DNA of 64,000 nucleotides from Clostridium jeddahitimonense (GTDB lineage Bacteria; Bacillota; Clostridia; Clostridiales; Clostridiaceae), in contig LM994670.1 in NCBI GenBank assembly GCA_000753455.2, forward strand, positions 2,182,444-2,246,443. The letters run 5' to 3'. Made by a program: the position numbers and the translations under genes. The notes under the pieces are model-generated. The model did not search any database. It saw only the letters and a program-made list of their open reading frames with translations, and was not told the origin of the DNA. Positions within the stretch are counted from its first letter, which is position 1. Each line of letters starts with the position of its first letter. Positions 57,811-64,000 of this stretch are shown here, in pieces.

Positions 57811-59910
57811 TTAAAATAATGAAAATGTTACAACTACTAACCCGAATACAATTGAAACTACTGACATTAGTTTAATTAATATATTTAAAGCTGGTCCAGA
57901 TGTATCTTTAAAAGGATCTCCTACTGTATCTCCTACAACTGCTGCTTTATGCGCTTCAGAGCCTTTTCCTCCAAAATTTCCTGCTTCAATATACTTTTTA
58001 GCATTATCCCAAGCTCCACCTGAGTTTGCCATCATAACTGCAAGCACAAATCCTGCCACTGTTGCACCACATAATAATCCTGCTACGCCATTAGGACCTA
58101 AAATTAAACCAACTATAATAGGTGTCGCCACAGCTATAGCTGCAATCTTAACTAATTCATGTAGTGCTGACTTTGTGCATATATCAACACATGCTGCATA
58201 ATCTGGTTCCGCTTTACCCTCCATAAGTCCTTTTATCTCTTTAAATTGACGCCTTACTTCAACAACAATCTTGCTCGCAGCCTTTCCTACTGCACTCATT
58301 GTAAATGCAGAGAATGCATAAGTAACTGCACCACCTATAAAGATACCTATTAAAACTTGCGGATTTAATATAGATAAATCAAAAGTAAAATCTAAATTAT
58401 TTTTTATAGCTAAAGATTCGATGGAGTCTTTATATGCAGCTATAAAAGCTAATGCTGTCAATGCAGCAGAACCTATAGCAAATCCTTTCCCTGTTGCAGC
58501 TGTAGTATTTCCTAAAGAATCTAAAGCATCAGTCCTATTTCTGACCTCTTTATCTAAACCAGCCATTTCCGCTATACCTCCAGCATTATCTGCCACCGGT
58601 CCATATGCATCTGTAGCTAATGTTATACCTAAAGTCGATAGCATACCTACAGCTGATATTGCTATACCATAAAGTCCTTGATTGAAATTATTTAATCCTC
58701 CAGCACAAATATAACTAACTAAAATAGATATACTTACTATAATTACAGGACAGGCTGTAGATAACATTCCTACAGATAATCCGTTTATAATTACTGTGGC
58801 CGGACCTGTTTCAGAAGCTTTTGCAATAGACTTTGTAGGATTGTAATGATCACTAGTAAAATATTCAGTGAAAAAACCAATTAATAACCCTGCTACAAGT
58901 CCACTTAGAATAGCAAAATATACTCCTATATGTTCTTTTCCAAGAACATTAACAACTATAAAGTATGAAACTATTGCAATTATTATTGATGAAAAATATA
59001 CTCCTCTTCTTAATGCTCCTAACAATACTTTTTGAGATACATCTTCTTTAGACTTAACAAAAAATGTACCTATAATAGACGCTATAATACCAACTGATGC
59101 AACAACCAAAGGTACTGTCACTCCATTTATAGATAGTCCTGCTGATACAGCTAATGCACAAGAAGAAACTATAGAACCAACATATGATTCATAAAGATCA
59201 GCACCCATTCCTGCAACATCTCCAACATTATCACCAACGTTATCTGCTATAACTGCTGGATTTCTTGGATCATCTTCTGGTATTCCTATTTCTACTTTAC
59301 CTACTAAATCTGCCCCTACGTCTGCAGCTTTAGTAAATATTCCTCCACCAACTCTTGCAAACAAAGCCATTGAAGAGGCACCCATTCCAAAAGTTAATAA
59401 AGATGAAGTAATATATCCTATTCTTTCAGCCATAGGCAACGCTTTATAATACCAATTCAAAATATAATACCATATACTTAAATCTAGTAGTGCAAGTCCA
59501 ACCACAACTAGTCCCATTACCGCACCACTAGAAAAAGCAACTTTTAAACCACTATTTAGACTTTTACTACATGCATTAGCAGTTCTAGAATTTGCATTAG
59601 TAGCTATTTTCATACCTAAATATCCACTAAGTCCTGAAAAGAATCCTCCTGTAATAAATGCAAAAGGAACAAAAATTGAAACAAAATTAAATTGAGCTAA
59701 TATAAATAGAATAATAAACATTCCTATAAAAAAGTACGATACTCCTTTATATTGTCTTTTGAGGTATGCATTAGCCCCACTTCTTATACTATTAGCTATA
59801 TACTTCATCTTGTCTGTACCCTCATCAACCTTAAATATAATACGAGTAAAATATACAGCAAAAAGTAATGCTAGCGTAGCTCCTACAGGCGCAAAAACTA
59901 CTAAATTCAT
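57811..59910 (-). CDS. hppA: K+-dependent, Na+-type membrane-bound pyrophosphatase
   Basis: 699 residues, about 16 membrane helices. Pyrophosphate-binding motifs [30 protein letters not shown] and the C-terminal [14 protein letters not shown] are intact. [11 protein letters not shown] has Ala where K+-independent enzymes have Lys, so it should need K+. The gate Glu is in DLYESYVGS, the position typical of Na+-pumping enzymes of anaerobes. It would couple PPi hydrolysis to Na+ (possibly also H+) export. GAGGAG before ATG. Monocistronic apart from the possible HMA gene. Confidence 0.93.
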   Translation of the reverse strand: MNLVVFAPVGATLALLFAVYFTRIIFKVDEGTDKMKYIANSIRSGANAYLKRQYKGVSYFFIGMFIILFILAQFNFVSIFVPFAFITGGFFSGLSGYLGMKIATNANSRTANACSKSLNSGLKVAFSSGAVMGLVVVGLALLDLSIWYYILNWYYKALPMAERIGYITSSLLTFGMGASSMALFARVGGGIFTKAADVGADLVGKVEIGIPEDDPRNPAVIADNVGDNVGDVAGMGADLYESYVGSIVSSCALAVSAGLSINGVTVPLVVASVGIIASIIGTFFVKSKEDVSQKVLLGALRRGVYFSSIIIAIVSYFIVVNVLGKEHIGVYFAILSGLVAGLLIGFFTEYFTSDHYNPTKSIAKASETGPATVIINGLSVGMLSTACPVIIVSISILVSYICAGGLNNFNQGLYGIAISAVGMLSTLGITLATDAYGPVADNAGGIAEMAGLDKEVRNRTDALDSLGNTTAATGKGFAIGSAALTALAFIAAYKDSIESLAIKNNLDFTFDLSILNPQVLIGIFIGGAVTYAFSAFTMSAVGKAASKIVVEVRRQFKEIKGLMEGKAEPDYAACVDICTKSALHELVKIAAIAVATPIIVGLILGPNGVAGLLCGATVAGFVLAVMMANSGGAWDNAKKYIEAGNFGGKGSEAHKAAVVGDTVGDPFKDTSGPALNILIKLMSVVSIVFGLVVVTFSLF

Positions 59911-60020
59911 ATTTATCTCTCCTCAAATATTCTTTTATATAATAATATGAGAAGTTTTTTTATTATAGAATATATATTTTTTTATTATGTTAATAGATAT
60001 TATATTTTTACTAAATATAA

Positions 60021-60041
60021 AAAGTCCCATTTAGGGACTTT
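60021..60041 (-). terminator. intrinsic terminator of the small-gene pair
   Basis: The minus strand reads AAAGTCCC-TAAAT-GGGACTTTTTATAT, six bases after the stop at 60047. Confidence 0.8.
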
Positions 60042-60046
60042 CTATA

Positions 60047-60202
60047 TTAAAAACCTCTTTTTTTAGCCTCTACTCCACTTTCATTTAACTCTGGTTCTTC
60101 TATTGTAGTATTAAAGCTACTCTTAGCATATTGATTTTGAGTTTTTGTTCCATTTCTTAAAAAATTATCTTTTGTGTAATCTCTTCTATTATTATTTTTC
60201 AT
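60047..60202 (-). CDS. 51-residue hydrophilic protein, unknown function
   Basis: Starts MKNNNRRDYTKDNFLRNG and ends EAKKRGF. Basic ends and an acidic middle (IEEPELNES), no hydrophobic segment. AAGGAG lies eight bases before ATG, and a terminator follows. It lies 87 bases downstream of the frameshifted small gene at 60290-60444. Composition is similar in style to the other small proteins of this window, but I see no clear sequence kinship. Confidence 0.65.
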   Translation of the reverse strand: MKNNNRRDYTKDNFLRNGTKTQNQYAKSSFNTTIEEPELNESGVEAKKRGF

Positions 60203-60289
60203 ATCTTTCTCCTTCTTTAAACTTTTTCTTTTTTTGAATATTATTTAGCATAATGGTAAATATAAATAGTGAAAAAAATACATATAAAT

Positions 60290-60444
60290 TTAAAAATGAG
60301 TATCTATTTGATCTCTTTGTATTCTCTTAAGATCCTTGAGTCTTAGATGAGTTTCATTCATTATGTCATCCCAAGGCTCACCATCTATTATCATTTTTTT
60401 GCAACTGTATTTGATAAGGCTATATCTATTTTTTTTCTTTCCAT
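60290..60444 (-). pseudogene. 51-residue small gene interrupted at an A7 run (frameshift or programmed slippage)
   Basis: AAGGAGG nine bases upstream directs ATG 60444. The zero frame reads MERKKIDIALSNTVAKK and then meets TGA TAA TAG. If the ribosome slips back one base at A-AAA-AAA (minus strand, 60400-60394), translation continues as MIIDGEPWDDIMNETHLR and on through RIQRDQIDTHF to TAA at 60290, giving 51 residues. Both halves look like real protein, so the gene is either broken by one base, miscalled, or decoded by -1 frameshifting. Function unknown. Confidence 0.65.
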
Positions 60445-60580
60445 ATTTACATTCCTCCTTAAAAGTATTGTTATTATTATTGTGCTATTTTTAAAAATAA
60501 TTATGCCTTGTTATTTTAGTCATAAATCTCCTTTTACTTAATATAATGTAATGTAATGTTATTAAAAGGAGAGATGAAAA

Positions 60581-60739
60581 ATGAGTAAACAAAGAAGAGG
60601 TAAGTATATTAAAACTATTCCTGGCTGGAGAGGTACTTGTCCATTATGCGGAAGAAAAAGAGTAAAACTAGTTTGGACAAAAAAAGGAGAGGATGGTAAA
60701 ACCTTTAATATATGTAAATTATGTTCAATTAAAAATTAA
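60581..60739 (+). CDS. 52-residue zinc-ribbon-like protein
   Basis: Starts MSKQRRGKYIKTIPGW and has two CxxC knuckles 22 residues apart, TCPLCGRKR and NICKLCSIKN. It is strongly basic, suggesting a nucleic-acid or ribosome-associated zinc ribbon. AAAAGGAGAG precedes ATG. The earlier ATG at 60574 ends at once. Three copies of TAATG stand in tandem just upstream (60544-60558). Ends in a terminator shared with ygiQ. Not a recognised ribosomal protein. Confidence 0.75.
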   Translation: MSKQRRGKYIKTIPGWRGTCPLCGRKRVKLVWTKKGEDGKTFNICKLCSIKN

Positions 60740-60743
60740 CTAT

Positions 60744-60779
60744 AAAAAAAGTTTACAGATTTAATCTGTAAACTTTTTT
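60744..60779. terminator. bidirectional terminator
   Basis: AAAAAAAGTTTACAGAT-TTA-ATCTGTAAACTTTTTTT, between the zinc-ribbon gene and the convergent ygiQ. Confidence 0.9.
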
Positions 60780-60784
60780 AATTT

Positions 60785-62737
60785 TTATCTTCTTTTCTTA
60801 GATTTTTCTCTTCCTCTACTCAGCTCTTTACCTTGACGCTTTGAATCATTTTTATTATTTTTTCTATTACTTGATGATCTATTTTTGTTAGAAGAGCTTG
60901 ATTTTTTTCTTACTAATCCATGAGCTTCTTTATATCTTTGTTCTTTTGATTTTATTAGACATTTTGGACCATTACCAATTAAATCTTCTCTACCAGCCTG
61001 CATTAATGCGTCATAAACTATATTATAATTTTTAGGTTTACTAAATTGTAATAATGCTCTTTGCATAGCTTTTTCTTCTTTAGTTTTTGGAACATAAACT
61101 TCTTTCATAGTTATCGGATCTAATCCAGTGTAAAACATAGTTGTAGATAATGTTCCTGGTGTTGGGTAAAAATCTTGAACTTGTTCTGGTTGATATTTAA
61201 TATCTCTCAAATACTCTGCAAGTTTTATAGCTTCTTTTAATGTACTACCTGGATGGCTAGACATTAAGTATGGTATAATATACTGTTTCTTACCTAATCT
61301 CTCGGTAATTCTAAAGAATTTTTGTCTAAATTCCTCATAAGTTTTTCCTGCCGGTTTACCCATATGCTTTAAAACTTCTTCAGATACATGTTCAGGTGCA
61401 ACCTTTAATTGACCACTTACATGATGTTCAACTAACTCCTTAAAGAATGTATCATCTTTATCTGCCATAACATAATCATATCTAATCCCTGAACGTACAA
61501 AAACTTTTTTAACTTTAGGTAATTTTCTTACTGATCTTAATACATCTAGAAATTCCTTATGGTCAATCTCTAAATTTTTACATGGACTCGGACTTAAACA
61601 CTGCTTTACTTTACATGCTCCTATTGTTAGCTGATGCTTACATGCTGGTTTTCTAAAGTTAGCTGTTGGTCCGCCAACATCATGTATATATCCTTTAAAA
61701 TCTTTCATTTCTGTCATTTCTTTAGCTTCTTTTACTATAGAATCTTTACTTCTACTTTCAACAGCTCTCCCTTGATGGAATGTAATTGCACAGAAGGAGC
61801 AGTTTCCAAAGCATCCTCTTGAACTCATAATACTAAACTTAACCTCTTCTAAAGCTGGTATTCCACCTGCTTCTTCATAGGATGGATGATATTGCTTCGT
61901 AAATGGAAGGTCATATACAGCATCTAACTCTTCTCTATTTAATATAACCTCAGGTTTATTTACTACTAAGAATTTATCTCCTTGATCTTGAACTATAGTT
62001 CTTCCTCTCATAGGATCTTGTTCTTGATAAGTAACTTTAAAGGCTTCACAATATTTAATCTTATCTGTAGATACTTCTTTAAATGAAGGAATAACTATAT
62101 GTTCTTCATAAACTTCATCCAAGTGGTCTACTAAGTAACATGTTCCTGGAACATGTCTTATATACTTAGCGTCAAACCCTTCGTTTAAGCATCTCGCTAC
62201 TTCAACTATTTGCTTTTCACTCATTCCATAAATTAAAAGGTCTGCTCCACTATCAGTCAAAATAGATTTTCTTACTTTATCAGACCAGTAATCATAATGG
62301 GCAAATCTTCTTAAACTCGCTTCTACTCCACCAATACAGATATTTATATTTTTATAAGCTTCTCTTATTTTATTACAATAAACTATAGTAGCTCTATCTG
62401 GTCTAAGTCCCATCTGTCCACCTGGAGAATATAAATCTTTTTCCCTTAATCTTTTACTTACTGTATAATGGTTAACCATTGAATCCATATTACCTGCATT
62501 TACCAAAAATCCTAAACGAGGTCTTCCAAGCTTCATAAAGTCCTCTGTACTATGCCAATCAGGTTGAGGAATTATTCCAACTTTATATCCCTCGTGTTCT
62601 AAAACTCTCGAAATTATAGCTGTTCCAAAACTATGATGATCTACGTATGCATCTCCAGTTACTATAATGAAGTCACACTGTTCCCATCCTCTTTCTATCA
62701 TATCTTCTTTACTTATAGGTAAGAATTTATTTTCCAT
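60785..62737 (-). CDS. ygiQ: YgiQ family radical SAM protein
   Basis: 650 residues. The N-terminal DUF (about 1-290) begins [14 protein letters not shown], with [14 protein letters not shown] typical of YgiQ. The radical SAM core has [11 protein letters not shown] (CX3CX2C). Further cysteines ([20 protein letters not shown]) follow. The C-terminal tail is Lys/Arg/Ser-rich and disordered. Substrate unknown; the family is linked to tRNA or cofactor modification only by analogy. A weak ribosome-binding site precedes ATG. The 284 bases upstream to 63021 are AT-rich and hold only a terminator. Confidence 0.93.
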   Translation of the reverse strand: MENKFLPISKEDMIERGWEQCDFIIVTGDAYVDHHSFGTAIISRVLEHEGYKVGIIPQPDWHSTEDFMKLGRPRLGFLVNAGNMDSMVNHYTVSKRLREKDLYSPGGQMGLRPDRATIVYCNKIREAYKNINICIGGVEASLRRFAHYDYWSDKVRKSILTDSGADLLIYGMSEKQIVEVARCLNEGFDAKYIRHVPGTCYLVDHLDEVYEEHIVIPSFKEVSTDKIKYCEAFKVTYQEQDPMRGRTIVQDQGDKFLVVNKPEVILNREELDAVYDLPFTKQYHPSYEEAGGIPALEEVKFSIMSSRGCFGNCSFCAITFHQGRAVESRSKDSIVKEAKEMTEMKDFKGYIHDVGGPTANFRKPACKHQLTIGACKVKQCLSPSPCKNLEIDHKEFLDVLRSVRKLPKVKKVFVRSGIRYDYVMADKDDTFFKELVEHHVSGQLKVAPEHVSEEVLKHMGKPAGKTYEEFRQKFFRITERLGKKQYIIPYLMSSHPGSTLKEAIKLAEYLRDIKYQPEQVQDFYPTPGTLSTTMFYTGLDPITMKEVYVPKTKEEKAMQRALLQFSKPKNYNIVYDALMQAGREDLIGNGPKCLIKSKEQRYKEAHGLVRKKSSSSNKNRSSSNRKNNKNDSKRQGKELSRGREKSKKRR

Positions 62738-62979
62738 ATTATCACATCTTTCATTTTCTTTTATTTATATTAAAGTTTTATTCTTTATAATTCGACATCT
62801 ATTAATATAACATCTTATTCTATTATTGTTAATACTTCATATCAAATTACCATAATATTTATTTTTAATATTATTCTTCCCTATAACATACTTTTTCTAA
62901 CATATAGTTATATTACCTTTTACATTAATGAATTATATTTTGTTTAATATAAATATATCTAAAAAAAACTTTCAAAAAA

Positions 62980-63005
62980 AGATTGTTGCAGTTCTGCAAC
63001 AATCT
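62980..63005 (-). terminator. intrinsic terminator after the AmiS/UreI gene
   Basis: AGATTGTTGCAG-TT-CTGCAACAATCT, a perfect 12-bp stem, with seven T on the minus strand after it. Confidence 0.9.
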
Positions 63006-63021
63006 CTTTAAAGATATAATT

Positions 63022-63534
63022 TTACTTAGGATACATATTGATTAATAACAAAAATCCTGGTATCCACGCAGTAAATATCCCATCAAAAACTGATAAATAT
63101 CCTACAAATTTACCTAAATCCTTTTTCATTACTAATTCTATAAATCCTGTTAACCATAGTAATCCCCATAACAACCAGATAAATATCCAATAAATATTCC
63201 CTATTGTAAAATCAATAAATTTTAATGTACTACCATCTATAAATGCTAATGGTACTGTATTTATTGCTACAAATAAACAATACCAACCATATAATCTTCC
63301 ATCCAAATTAAAGATTCCTCTTGCAGCAATATAAAGATATGTAAATCCAAATAATAAACCTGTTCCAGCAGCAAAATAATTCCCTTGAATTACAGCTACT
63401 ATATTTAATATAAAAGATAACATACCTGTAAATACATTAAATACTGATGCTGATTTTGCGTCTACATTTGAAAGTCTACCTACTCCATTAAGAATAAGAA
63501 CAACTCCAACATATATTAAAACTACTCCTAGCAT
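63022..63534 (-). CDS. AmiS/UreI family transporter (urea/amide channel)
   Basis: 170 residues, six hydrophobic helices, matching the proton-gated urea channel UreI and amide channel AmiS in length and pattern: LGVVLIYVGVVLILNG at the start, GNYFAAGTGLLFGFTYLYIA in the middle and FDGIFTAWIPGFLLL at the end. It would pass urea or short amides. No urease or amidase is in the window. It lies 37 bases after the ammonium transporter on the same strand, suggesting a nitrogen-scavenging unit. Confidence 0.9.
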   Translation of the reverse strand: MLGVVLIYVGVVLILNGVGRLSNVDAKSASVFNVFTGMLSFILNIVAVIQGNYFAAGTGLLFGFTYLYIAARGIFNLDGRLYGWYCLFVAINTVPLAFIDGSTLKFIDFTIGNIYWIFIWLLWGLLWLTGFIELVMKKDLGKFVGYLSVFDGIFTAWIPGFLLLINMYPK

Positions 63535-63571
63535 TTTTCTCCTCCTCTATTTTTAACCATCAATTCTTTAA

Positions 63572-64000
63572 TTAATCTGGTTTAGTCTCATAGCTTTCCT
63601 TAAAGAATTCTTGGTCTAATCCTTTTAATTGAATTTCTTCACTTACTTTTATAGACTTAGTACTATCTACTACTTTAAATATAATAAATGTCATTAATAC
63701 TGAATAAACAATTATTATTCCACAACCTAATAATTGAATTAGAAATTGATTTATTCCGGCAGAAACTCCATTAACTCTTGGATCCGCCAATACACCAACT
63801 AATAATGTACCAATAAATCCACCCATTCCATGAACTCCCCATACATCAAGAGCATCGTCCCATTTTTTTCTTTCAAATTCTACACAAAAGAAGCATACAA
63901 CCGCAGCTATTGCACCAATTAATACAGCACTTAATGGTCCTACGTATCCTGATGCCGGTGTTATTGTAGCTAATCCTGCAACTGCCCCTATAATTATCTC
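63572..64000 (-). CDS. amt: ammonium transporter, C-terminal part (cut by window end)
   Basis: 142 residues visible; the N-terminal half is outside the window. The open frame begins exactly at base 64000 with EIIIGAVAGLATITPASGYV and continues through DDALDVWGVHGMGGFIGTLLVG to KPD-COOH. These are the second-half signatures of Amt/Rh channels, including the His of the pore (VHGMGG). The ATG at 63826 lies inside the gene and is not its start. Paired with the AmiS/UreI gene. Confidence 0.93.
   Translation of the reverse strand, partial: EIIIGAVAGLATITPASGYVGPLSAVLIGAIAAVVCFFCVEFERKKWDDALDVWGVHGMGGFIGTLLVGVLADPRVNGVSAGINQFLIQLLGCGIIIVYSVLMTFIIFKVVDSTKSIKVSEEIQLKGLDQEFFKESYETKPD

Noticed and set aside
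58421..58672. Antisense and shadow ORFs inside hppA, pheT, valS, the activase and other long genes
   Set aside because: They lie in other frames of clearly coding sequence, lack ribosome-binding sites and have composition typical of shadow translation.
60290..60444. TGA at the A7 run read as selenocysteine
   Set aside because: The zero frame continues TGA TAA TAG, so recoding TGA would still stop. Only a frame change restores a protein.
60481..60541. Short ORFs on the plus strand opposite the small genes near 60.3-60.5 kb
   Set aside because: They are the reverse of the better-supported minus-strand small gene, are hydrophobic by poly-T content and have no ribosome-binding site.
1..64000. 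tRNA, rRNA, CRISPR array, prophage, complete IS element or toxin-antitoxin pair
   Set aside because: I looked for each and found no cloverleaf, rRNA segment, spaced direct repeat array, transposase, integrase or recognised toxin family.

Overview
The window is a 64-kb piece of chromosome from an AT-rich, spore-forming, anaerobic Firmicute, most likely Clostridium sensu stricto (cluster I). The grounds are heavy AGA/ATA codon use, strong GGAGG ribosome-binding sites, a glmS ribozyme, tRNA-sensing T-box leaders, sporulation genes (ytxC, a small acid-soluble spore protein, a PdaB-like deacetylase), radical-SAM and 2-hydroxyacyl-CoA dehydratase-activator proteins, and many clostridial conserved proteins of unknown function. 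The species cannot be fixed from sequence alone. I see no rRNA, tRNA, CRISPR array, complete insertion sequence or prophage. This is core chromosome with small-gene islands between housekeeping operons.

Layout. (1) 1-2.6 kb: a glmS ribozyme with an unusually large structured insertion in its P1 loop, then glmS and a small helical protein. (2) 2.6-10.4 kb, minus strand: zapA with a long coiled coil, a U32 peptidase/RlhA-type protein, a small membrane protein, mutS2, DUF523 and an acidic repeat-like protein. (3) 10.5-13.1 kb: a PflX-type radical SAM protein and a DUF2156 acyltransferase-like protein around a hypothetical gene. (4) 13.2-19.8 kb, minus: Phe T-box-pheS-pheT, a TrmH-type methyltransferase, and the potassium uptake pair ktrA/ktrB. 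(5) 20-24 kb: ytxC, a DUF6873 protein, hslO with a methyltransferase, and a spore SASP. (6) 24.1-28.5 kb: the lysine/diaminopimelate block asd-dapA-dapB and dapH, with a small protein and a cobalamin adenosyltransferase between. (7) 28.5-35.3 kb: a double-OB single-strand DNA-binding protein, a PdaB-like deacetylase, DUF4364, a YncE-like beta-propeller, a TSCPD protein, an amidase, deoD, folC and DUF3892. (8) 35.3-44 kb: a MATE exporter, Val T-box-valS, and a 1421-residue dehydratase-activase-like protein. (9) 44-46.5 kb: an operon of three very small proteins, a hypothetical gene and a PfkB kinase. (10) 46.8-57.5 kb: TPR protein, transglutaminase-like membrane protein, recX, M16 peptidase, a two-component system, DUF2871, an SDR with the YmfI signature, M19 dipeptidase, a metallophosphoesterase and a secreted amidase-domain protein. 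(11) 57.5-64 kb: an HMA-fold protein without metal-binding cysteines, a K+-dependent Na+-type membrane pyrophosphatase, three tiny genes (one interrupted at an A7 slippery run), YgiQ, and AmiS/UreI beside an ammonium transporter cut by the window end.

Regulation that can be read directly: the glucosamine-6-phosphate ribozyme on glmS; T-boxes with UUC and GUA specifiers on pheST and valS; a leader segment before asd whose CTCCTATA is exactly complementary to the asd ribosome-binding site; and many intrinsic terminators, often shared by convergent genes and overlapping their stop codons.

The observations most worth following are the roughly 190-nt folded domain inside P1 of the glmS ribozyme, and the 51-residue small gene at 60290-60444 whose frame is broken exactly at an A-AAA-AAA heptamer (a programmed -1 frameshift or a one-base deletion). 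Next come the asd leader, the three-gene microprotein operon at 44.1-44.7 kb, and the cysteine-free HMA protein.
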